Shown here: piece after piece, positions 18,386-24,919 of the stretch
Numbering within the stretch: position 1 is the stretch's first letter
How the letters are laid out: the number at the start of each line of letters is the position of its first letter
Assembly: GCA_005888095.1 (NCBI GenBank)
Contig: VBKF01000103.1
Span: 99,845-133,604 of the forward strand
Length of the DNA: 33,760 nt
Reading direction: 5' to 3'
Source of the DNA: Deltaproteobacteria bacterium
GTDB taxonomy: Bacteria > Desulfobacterota > Binatia > DP-6
Translations under genes and position numbers: made by a program
Notes under the pieces: generated by a model
Told to the model about the DNA's origin: nothing
Seen by the model: only the letters and a program-made list of their open reading frames with translations
Databases searched by the model: none

Positions 18386-18412
18386 GTACAAAAGCGGCCG
18401 GCGGGCCGGCCG
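18386..18412 (-). terminator. Intrinsic terminator after the HTH gene
   Basis: Directly past the HTH stop, the minus strand has an 8-base-pair GC stem (18412-18405 with 18402-18395) with a two-base apex, followed by CTTTTG. The hairpin plus T-run places a Rho-independent terminator for the gene at 18416-18751. The rest of 18246-18385 shows nothing coding. Confidence 0.55.
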
Positions 18413-18415
18413 GGC

Positions 18416-18751
18416 TCACTCGCCAGGCTTGTCGGAGGTCGCGGGGAGAACGCCGGCGCGGAGCGCCAGGACCTCGGTCCGTCGGACGCGGACCTTGCCC
18501 CGCCCCTCGACCGGCCTGAGCACGCCGCTCTGGATCAGCCTTCGCACCGTGGCGTCGCCACAGCGGAGCATCTTGCCGACCTCCTCGACGCTGACCGTCG
18601 CGGGCATCGTGGCCTCGGCCCCGGCGACGCCCGCCGGGAGATCGTCGGCGCCCAGGTCGACGCCGGGCGCGATGCCGGCCAGGAGATTCACGGGCCGCAC
18701 CGGAAGCGGCGTCCGTGGCTCGCTCGACGGGCTCCTCCGCTTCCTTGTCAT
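18416..18751 (-). CDS. Small excisionase/MerR-type helix-turn-helix protein
   Basis: A 111-residue protein. The first 50 residues are Pro/Ala-rich and likely disordered. Residues about 53-95 form an excisionase-family winged helix: TVSVEEVGKMLRCGDATVRR then LIQSGVLRPVEGRGKVRVRR, matching the usual pattern of helix, turn, recognition helix, then a wing with Gly-Arg. Such proteins bind DNA as small regulators or directionality factors. ATG 18751 has a strong GGAGGTGGA site. It stands alone with its own terminator and no recombinase beside it, so excision activity is not implied. Confidence 0.75.
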   Translation of the reverse strand: MTRKRRSPSSEPRTPLPVRPVNLLAGIAPGVDLGADDLPAGVAGAEATMPATVSVEEVGKMLRCGDATVRRLIQSGVLRPVEGRGKVRVRRTEVLALRAGVLPATSDKPGE

Positions 18752-18827
18752 TCCACCTCCCCTGCGTCGCGCGCGGGAGCGCTGCTAGCACGGCTGGACG
18801 GGGGAATCCAGCGTCCGGGTTCCGGCG

Positions 18828-19745
18828 CTACGGGTCGCACACCAGGTTCATGTCGACGTGGAGCGCCCCCGAGTTGTCGGTGTAGACCGTGTCGCTGTCG
18901 GACGCCGTCACCGGGTCGCCCCCACTCACGGGAAGCTGCACGACGTACGAATGGTCCGATGTCGGCGTGCCAGGCGATCCCACGGGGACGAGGTGCATGC
19001 CGTTCACCGTGATGTTCGTGACGTGGCTCGGGCCGCTCGGGTCATTCGTCCAGAACTCGTAGTCATACGTGTACTGGCAGTTGAAGCTCCCGCCGTGGCA
19101 GACCGTGCCCGTGATCGTCAGCTCGAGGGTGCCGCTGGCGGGCGCCGAGGCGAGCAAGGTCTGTGGCGAGCCGTCCGTCGAGCTGATCGACGCCGTCCCG
19201 AGAGGGCCGCCGCAGGGCTGGAGCGTCGTCGTCGTGGTGCACAAGGGGAGCGTGGTCGTCGTCGTGGTCGTGGTGGTCGTGGTGCCCCACAGCAGCGACT
19301 CGCATCCCGCTGGCCCCTCGACGGCGAGGCTGCCCGAGTACTGCAGGCGCAGGTCCATGGCGGCGGGAAAGGTCGCGCTCGCCCCGCCGTCGTAACACAC
19401 GGTGAGCTGGTACGGGCTCCCGCCTCTGACCCGCATCGTGGCAAGACCCGTCCAGGCGCTGCACGAGCCGCTGCCCACGCTGCTCTTCGCGCCCTTCCTG
19501 CCTGGCGACGTGACGCTGACGCGCCACTGGCGGCCCGGCGCGTCGCAGCCGTCACGGCTGTCGACGAGCAGCCTGCCCGCGCTGGCGGCCGAGAGACGGT
19601 AGGTCAGGCAACACGTGTCGCTGTTGAAGGCGAGCGACGTGACCTGCACCTGAAGGGGCGTCACTTTGGCCAGCAGAGCGCCGCCCGGGAATGCGACGGC
19701 GATGACCGATACCGCGGCCAGCAGCGTGACAGCACGAAAGCCCAT
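18828..19745 (-). CDS. Secreted protein with poly-threonine linkers, function unknown
   Basis: 305 residues from ATG 19745, with GGAGG 5 bases upstream. It has a clear signal peptide (hydrophobic VTLLAAVSVIAVAF, cleavage after about residue 26). An N-terminal beta-rich domain with several Cys follows (about 27-155). Next are an 11-threonine run and a 5-threonine run (about 158-178) separated by LPLC. The C-terminal domain (about 180-305) has GTLELTITGTVCHGGSFNC and TNITVNGMHLVPVG and looks beta-sandwich-like. No enzyme motif is seen. The same Thr linker style recurs in the Cys-rich gene at 30060. Probably cell-surface or extracellular. Confidence 0.8.
   Translation of the reverse strand: MGFRAVTLLAAVSVIAVAFPGGALLAKVTPLQVQVTSLAFNSDTCCLTYRLSAASAGRLLVDSRDGCDAPGRQWRVSVTSPGRKGAKSSVGSGSCSAWTGLATMRVRGGSPYQLTVCYDGGASATFPAAMDLRLQYSGSLAVEGPAGCESLLWGTTTTTTTTTTTLPLCTTTTTLQPCGGPLGTASISSTDGSPQTLLASAPASGTLELTITGTVCHGGSFNCQYTYDYEFWTNDPSGPSHVTNITVNGMHLVPVGSPGTPTSDHSYVVQLPVSGGDPVTASDSDTVYTDNSGALHVDMNLVCDP
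19225..19284. repeat. GTC/GTG trinucleotide tract encoding Thr runs
   Basis: Five codons (19225-19239) and eleven codons (19252-19284) of pure GTC/GTG on the plus strand, equal to ACN threonine codons on the minus strand. The mixture of codons argues for selection on the Thr run rather than simple slippage, though length variation is possible. Confidence 0.8.
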
Positions 19746-19928
19746 GGATCCTCCGGAGTCCGCCGGCTTTGCAAGATCGGGTCCCACGGCGGCGATGCGG
19801 CCAGACAACCGCTGCGTCGCCTGCCACACGACAAATTCATGACGCGGGTTGCCTTCGCTCGCACCGACCTCCTCGTTCGGGGCAGTGAAGTTCGCCGTGC
19901 GCCATGCCGATAGGACTGTCGGGGAACC

Positions 19929-20933
19929 ATGGGACGGGAGCGGACGAACGCCGCCGGGCAGCGCCGGTGCCCGCCCGTCGTTTCCGCCGTCGTGTGCGCC
20001 GCATGGCTGGCCGGCTGCGGCGGACACGAGCTGCCGCTGCGCATCGGCATCAACGCGTGGCCGGCCAACGAGCTGCTGTTTCTGGCGCAGGAGAAGGGCT
20101 TCTTCGCCGCGCAGGGCGTCGACGTCCGCCTGATCGAGTACAGCTCGCTCGGCGACGTCCGGCGCGCCTTCGACCGCGGTCAGATCGACGGGATGACCGG
20201 CACGCTGGTCGAGCTCCTGCAGTCGCGCGACGCGACCGGACGCGCCCCGCGCGCCTTCATGGTCACCGACTTCTCGAACGGCTCGGACATGATTCTCGCC
20301 CGCGGCAACATCACGGCGGTCTCGGAGCTGGCGGGTAAACGGGTGGCCGCCGAGCCCGAATCGGTCGGCATGTTCGTGCTGGCCCGCGCGCTGGCGCGGG
20401 AAGGCATGCCGTTCTCCGCGGTCGCCGTGGTCGCAACGGATCAGACCGACATGGCGAAGAACCTCGACAGCGGCTGGGTGGACGCGGCCGTGACCTATCC
20501 ACCCGTCTCCTTCGAGATCCTGCAGATCCCCGGCACGCGCGTCCTCTTCAGCAGCGCCGACATTCCCCGCGAGGTGGTGGGCGTCGTGGCGCTCGCCGGC
20601 GACGTGCTCGAGCGGCGGCCCGATGACGCCGCCCGCATCCTCCGGGCATGGGACCAGAGCCTCGCCTACGCGGCCGAGCACCCGAGCGAGGCCCGGGAGC
20701 TGATGGCAAGCCGCGAGCGGATCAGCGTCGAGGAGTTCAGCGAGGCGCTGGCGGGCATCACGCTGCTCAGCTCGAAGGAGCAGCGGCCGCTCTTCGAGCC
20801 CGGGGGGCCGCTTGCCAAGGCGATCGGCGCCACCGCCGAGCTCCTCCGCACGGCGGCGCAGATCCGGAATGGCAGCGCCAGCGCCGAGTGCCTCGCTCCG
20901 GAGCCGCTGGTCCGGGCGATCGCACGCCGATGA
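19929..20933 (+). CDS. SsuA/NMT1-THI5-like substrate-binding lipoprotein
   Basis: Periplasmic solute-binding protein of the family that serves ABC importers for sulfonates, nitrate or thiamine precursors. The 334 residues have a lipobox WLAGC with Cys30 as the lipidation site. The mature domain opens LRIGINAWPANELLFLAQEK and includes GFFAAQGVDVRL, GQIDGMTGTL, ELAGKRVAAEPES and DAAVTYPPVSFEI. No permease or ATPase gene is in the window, so it may serve a distant transporter or act as a sensor partner. It is convergent with the hybrid kinase, with 12 bases between stops. The ATG at 19929 has a weak GGGGAA site. The ligand cannot be told. Confidence 0.88.
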   Translation: MGRERTNAAGQRRCPPVVSAVVCAAWLAGCGGHELPLRIGINAWPANELLFLAQEKGFFAAQGVDVRLIEYSSLGDVRRAFDRGQIDGMTGTLVELLQSRDATGRAPRAFMVTDFSNGSDMILARGNITAVSELAGKRVAAEPESVGMFVLARALAREGMPFSAVAVVATDQTDMAKNLDSGWVDAAVTYPPVSFEILQIPGTRVLFSSADIPREVVGVVALAGDVLERRPDDAARILRAWDQSLAYAAEHPSEARELMASRERISVEEFSEALAGITLLSSKEQRPLFEPGGPLAKAIGATAELLRTAAQIRNGSASAECLAPEPLVRAIARR

Positions 20934-20945
20934 CACCGTAGCACG

Positions 20946-22982
20946 TCAACGTTGCCGGCCCTCCCCCGCCAGGCGCGCGATCACGGCCACCAGCGCGGCG
21001 GGCGCGACCGGCTTCGGCACATGGGCCTGGTACCCGGCGAGGAGCGCCCGCCTGCGGTCCTCGACCCGTGCGTAGGCGGTGAGCGCTGCGGCTGGAATCC
21101 GACCTCCGTCCTCGGACGCCAGCGCCCGGACCCTCCGGATGAGAGCGTAGCCGTCCTCCCCGGGCATGCCGACGTCGCTCACCAGGACGTCGGGTCGGAA
21201 GGTTGCCAGCGCCTCGAGCGCCTCCACGGACGAGGCCGCCACCGCGACCCGGGCGCCGCACTGCTCGAGCACCGCGCTGACCGCGTCGCGCGCGCCGGCT
21301 TGGTCGTCCACGACCAGCACCCGCACACCAGCCAGCGTCGGGACGCTGTCGAGCGTCGCGTCCGCGATCGGCCGTGGCTCCGCCTCGCTCCTCTGGACCG
21401 CTTCCCGGATGGCGGCGAGCGGAAGGTCCACGGTGAACGTGGCGCCGCGGTCCTCGCCGGGGCTCTCGGCACGCACCGTGCCACCGTGCATCTCGACCAG
21501 CTGGCGAACGATCCCGAGCCCGATGCCGAGGCCGCCATGCACCCGCGTGGTCGTGCTGTCGGCCTGGCGAAAGGGCTCGAAGATATGCGGCAGGAAGCCC
21601 TCGGTGATGCCCTTGCCCGTATCCGCGACCGTGATGCGGGCGGACGACTCCTCCGTCTCCAGCCGCACCGTCACCCGGCCGCCCTTCGGCGTGAACTTGA
21701 TCGCATTCGACAGGAGGTTCCAGACCACCTGCTGCAGCCGGGCGGCGTCCCCCGACAGCGGGCCGACTTCGGAGTCGAGCACGCACTCCACGCCGAGCCG
21801 CTTGGCCTCGGCTGCCGGCCGCACCGCCTCGAGGGCCGCCCGGATCACCGACGCGAGGTCGACCGGACCGGTGTCGAGTCGGAGCTTTCCTGTGACGATG
21901 CGCGAGACGTCGAGCAGGTCGTCGATCAGCCGGGTCATCACCCGCGTGTTGCGGTCGAGCGTCTCGAGCGCGCGGGCGGTGGTGGATTCGTCGAGCGCCC
22001 GGCGCCGGAGCAGCTCCGCCCAGATGAGCATGGTGCTGAGCGGGGTGCGGAGCTCGTGCGACAGGGTCGCGAGGAACTCGTCCTTGGCGCGGTTGGCCTC
22101 TTCGGCCTCCGTGCGGGCGGCCTGCTCGCGCTCGAGGAGGTGCGCGCGCTCCTCCTCGGTGCGCTGCCGCTCCGTGACGTCATGCAGGACGATCGTGTGC
22201 AGCGTCTGCCCGACGGCCTCGGCCGGCGTGATCGAGACCTCGATCGAGAATTCCTCGCCGTCCGAGCGGCGCCAGACGAGCGTGCCGGACGTGCCGCCGC
22301 TGCGCAGCCGGTCGCCCCCCTCCGTGAAGCGGATCTGCTCGGCATGCCCGGCCTGGAACCGCTCCGGGACGAAGCGATCGATCTTCTGCCCGAGGGCCTC
22401 CGCGGCCGAGCAGCGGAGCATCCGCTCCGCGGCCGCGTTGAAGACCACGATGCGCCGCTCCGCGTCGATGGTGATGATCGCGTCCGTCACCGAGCCGATG
22501 ATGCCCGTCAGGCGGGCCTCGCTGGCGCGCAGCACCTCGGCCGAGGCCCGGCGCTCGATCAGCGGTAAGGCGAGCGCGATGCACTGATCGCCGGCGTCGC
22601 CGAGCAGAGCCATGCCGATGATCAGGACGGGGATGCGGCTGCCGTCTCTCCGCAGGTACTCCTTCTCGAACGGCGAATAGGCACGGCGGCGCTGGAGCCG
22701 TCCGATCGCGCTGGCGTCGAGCGAGCGGTGCTCGGGCGGTGTCAGCTCGATCCAGTTGAGGCGCCCCGCCTCGAGGTCCTCGCGCGAGCAGCCCACCATC
22801 CAGAGGAACGCGTCGTTGGCCTCCCGGATGGCGCCGTCGAGGTCGCCGACGATCACGCCGATGACGCTCGATTCGAAGACGGCCCGCAGGCGCCCCTCGG
22901 CCACTCCCAGCTGTTGGCGCAGCGACTCGACCTCGGGCGCGCGGCCGCTCAGGGCCCGGAGCATTCGGGGGACGTCCCACAT
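20946..22982 (-). CDS. Hybrid histidine kinase, PAS-PAS-HisKA-HATPase-REC
   Basis: Cytoplasmic sensor kinase of 678 residues with no membrane segment. PAS 1 lies at about 30-145 and PAS 2 at about 155-272. Next comes HisKA with LSHELRTPLS (phospho-His309), then the ATPase domain with N-box NLLSNAIKF (Asn426), DTGKGI (454-459) and GLGIGLG. The C-terminal receiver has VVDD (Asp559, Asp560), the phospho-acceptor Asp603 in SDVGMPG, and Lys657. All catalytic residues are present. ATG 22982 is preferred for its GAGG site; ATG 23003 is possible. The internal receiver and lack of an output domain imply a phosphorelay to another protein. Confidence 0.93.
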   Translation of the reverse strand: MWDVPRMLRALSGRAPEVESLRQQLGVAEGRLRAVFESSVIGVIVGDLDGAIREANDAFLWMVGCSREDLEAGRLNWIELTPPEHRSLDASAIGRLQRRRAYSPFEKEYLRRDGSRIPVLIIGMALLGDAGDQCIALALPLIERRASAEVLRASEARLTGIIGSVTDAIITIDAERRIVVFNAAAERMLRCSAAEALGQKIDRFVPERFQAGHAEQIRFTEGGDRLRSGGTSGTLVWRRSDGEEFSIEVSITPAEAVGQTLHTIVLHDVTERQRTEEERAHLLEREQAARTEAEEANRAKDEFLATLSHELRTPLSTMLIWAELLRRRALDESTTARALETLDRNTRVMTRLIDDLLDVSRIVTGKLRLDTGPVDLASVIRAALEAVRPAAEAKRLGVECVLDSEVGPLSGDAARLQQVVWNLLSNAIKFTPKGGRVTVRLETEESSARITVADTGKGITEGFLPHIFEPFRQADSTTTRVHGGLGIGLGIVRQLVEMHGGTVRAESPGEDRGATFTVDLPLAAIREAVQRSEAEPRPIADATLDSVPTLAGVRVLVVDDQAGARDAVSAVLEQCGARVAVAASSVEALEALATFRPDVLVSDVGMPGEDGYALIRRVRALASEDGGRIPAAALTAYARVEDRRRALLAGYQAHVPKPVAPAALVAVIARLAGEGRQR

Positions 22983-23050
22983 GCCTGCCTCGCGTGATCG
23001 CATGATAGCCCGGCGGACCGCCGCGTCGCCAACCGCGGGGATCGCTCGCT

Positions 23051-24133
23051 TCAGCCCGCCGCTCGGGGCCGCCGCCTTCCGGCGAAGTGGGGGAGGACCT
23101 CCCTGCCGAAGCGCCGCAGGGAGTCGACGATGTCGTCGTGCCGGAGGAAGAGCATCAGGTCGACGCCCTGCGACTCGTACCACTCGATCGACTCGATGCA
23201 GCGCCGCGCACCGCCGACGATCACCGAGCGGCGGTCGACGAGCTCCTGGAGGTCGCGCTCCCGGTACGCCTCGCGCGCGATGCGGTCGCGGTACCAGGCG
23301 TAGCTCTGGTCCGCCGACAGGGTGCCCAGCGAGGCGTAGACCAGCTCCACGAGGTTGGCGTACCAGGTGGCGCCCTCGCCCGCCCGCGCGGCCGCGTCGG
23401 CGTCGTCGCGGCCGCAGAACAGGATCGTGAAGGCGGCGAACTGGTCGTGGATGAACTCGCCGACCGGCCTGGCGCGCGCGATCGCGTCGCGGTAGGAGCG
23501 CACCTTGGCGTCCATTCCGAACGGGTCGGAGAGCGAGAAATGCATGAAGCCGATGCCGCGCTCGCCGGCGAGGATCGCCGACTCCGGCTGCGTGCCCGAC
23601 ATCCAGATCGGTGGATGCGGCTTCTGGACCGGCTTCGGCAGGACGTTGCGCGGCGGCATCTTGAAGGTCGGCGAGTCCCAGGAGAACTCGTCCTGCGTCC
23701 ACATCCTCGGGATCATGCGCAGGGCCTCGTCCCACTGCGCGCGCGTCAGGCTCGGGTCGATCCCGAAGCCCTCGAGCTCGAGCGCCGACGCCGACCGGCC
23801 GGTGCCGAAATCCAGCCGGCCCCTGCTCATGATGTCGAGCGTCGCGGCCATCTCCGCCGCCCGGATGGGATTGTTGTAGTTGAAGGGCAGCAGACGGACG
23901 CCGTGCCCGATGCGGATCCGCGACGTGTGCTGCGCCACCGCCGCCAGCCACACCTCGGGCGCGGACGCGACCGAGAACTGATCCAGGAAGTGATGCTCGA
24001 CCGAGAAGACGTGGGAGAAGCCCACCTCTTCGGCGACCCTGACCTGTTCGAGCGCCTCCCAGAAGCCGTCGGACACCGACGTCTCCGTCCACGGACGCGG
24101 CACCTCGATCTCGTACAGGAGCCCGAACTGCAT
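23051..24133 (-). CDS. LLM-class flavin-dependent monooxygenase (luciferase-like)
   Basis: A 360-residue TIM-barrel oxidoreductase of the bacterial luciferase family, expected to use reduced FMN or F420. Typical elements are MQFGLLYEIE, HVFSVEHHFLDQF (about 41-53), GHGVRLLPFNYNNPIRAAEM (77-96), SRGRLDFGTGRSASALE (103-119), PPIWMSGTQPES, and a C-terminal GVDLMLFLRHDD. ATG 24133 has GAGGAGGG just upstream. The reading frame is open without a stop into the PIN-like remnant upstream, so that site decides the start. The substrate is unknown. It lies downstream of the PIN/DUF433 remnant on the same strand, 68 bases before the first kinase. Confidence 0.92.
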   Translation of the reverse strand: MQFGLLYEIEVPRPWTETSVSDGFWEALEQVRVAEEVGFSHVFSVEHHFLDQFSVASAPEVWLAAVAQHTSRIRIGHGVRLLPFNYNNPIRAAEMAATLDIMSRGRLDFGTGRSASALELEGFGIDPSLTRAQWDEALRMIPRMWTQDEFSWDSPTFKMPPRNVLPKPVQKPHPPIWMSGTQPESAILAGERGIGFMHFSLSDPFGMDAKVRSYRDAIARARPVGEFIHDQFAAFTILFCGRDDADAAARAGEGATWYANLVELVYASLGTLSADQSYAWYRDRIAREAYRERDLQELVDRRSVIVGGARRCIESIEWYESQGVDLMLFLRHDDIVDSLRRFGREVLPHFAGRRRPRAAG

Positions 24134-24442
24134 TCGCCCTCCTCGCTCGGGGCGGTTGCCGCGAAGCGCGCCCGCCGGCCGCCCGCAACATCGCCCGGGC
24201 GGGCGTTCGCGGCAAGCGGCCGCCGCCATCGCCCGCCCGACGGGCAGTTCGGAGGACCGGCGTCGAATCCGCTCGTCCTTCGTGAGGACGACCCAGCCGC
24301 GCTGTCCCACCACCGCGAGCCACTGGACGTCCGGGGCGTCGGCGGCGAAGTGGTCGTCGTGAACCTCGACGCGCATACCCGCTTGCCGCAGAGCCTCGGG
24401 CACGATGCGGCGCCCGAGATACCGGTCAACGAAATAGACGGC
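24134..24442 (-). pseudogene. PIN-like (DUF5615/VapC-type) toxin remnant
   Basis: The frame just after the DUF433 stop reads VYFVDRYLGRRIVPEAL, then HDDHFAADAPDVQWLAVVGQ and GWVVLTKDERIRRRSSE, the N-terminal half of a PIN-like nuclease with its acidic residues. No ATG, GTG or TTG sits where the domain should begin; the codon there is GTC. After about residue 70 the family resemblance ends in Ala/Arg-rich sequence and the frame runs straight into the monooxygenase gene. An ATG at 24511 inside the DUF433 gene could start a longer form. It is best read as a toxin that has lost its start and its C-terminal half. Confidence 0.6.
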
Positions 24443-24443
24443 C

Positions 24444-24827
24444 TCAGGCCGCTTCGGCGAGGCGCAACTCGCAGCGGATCGCCTCTTCGATCTCCTCCGG
24501 CGCGCGGCCATAGTCGGCGGCGAGGTCCTGGATCGACTCGCCCGCCTTGTACCGCTCGGCGATCACGGCCGTGGGAATGCCGGACCCCACAAGGACAGGG
24601 CGACCGTACTGCACCCTCGGGTCCATCATCACCACCCGGGGCTCCTCGGCGTCGTGCTTGCGGGTGAAGGGGTAGAGCCGGACCGGCGCACCGGCCGGGT
24701 TCCGATCGATCCGCCGGAAATGCGCCTCCAGCATGGCGCGCATCGCCATCTGCCCAGCCTTCGAGGCGTTAATCAGGCCGCCGTAGCGGTCGATGAAGAG
24801 ATCCAAGCCACTTCGCGCACAGAACAC
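24444..24827 (-). CDS. DUF433 antitoxin-type protein
   Basis: A 127-residue protein. An N-terminal section (about 10-60, IDRYGGLINASKAGQMAMRA) leads to a DUF433 domain at about 67-122 (MDPRVQYGRPVLVGSGIPTA, then RYKAGESIQDLAADYG), which carries a predicted HTH. DUF433 genes usually precede PIN-like DUF5615 toxins, and here the PIN remnant follows immediately. The start is GTG 24827 with a poor ribosome site; a later TTG is possible. With the toxin degraded, the antitoxin may be a leftover or a free regulator. Confidence 0.82.
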   Translation of the reverse strand: MFCARSGLDLFIDRYGGLINASKAGQMAMRAMLEAHFRRIDRNPAGAPVRLYPFTRKHDAEEPRVVMMDPRVQYGRPVLVGSGIPTAVIAERYKAGESIQDLAADYGRAPEEIEEAIRCELRLAEAA

Positions 24828-24919
24828 GCACAGACCGCCCGCTCATGTTCCAGCACGCCGATACTCGACGTAGCCGACGGGGAAGCTTGCAATTCACCGT
24901 CCGCGTAGGTCACCCTCCC

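Noticed and set aside
20946-24323. One 1125-residue kinase including sequence upstream of 23003
   Set aside because: The extension is a different frame of the monooxygenase gene and adds no domain; a start at 22982 with a ribosome site fits.
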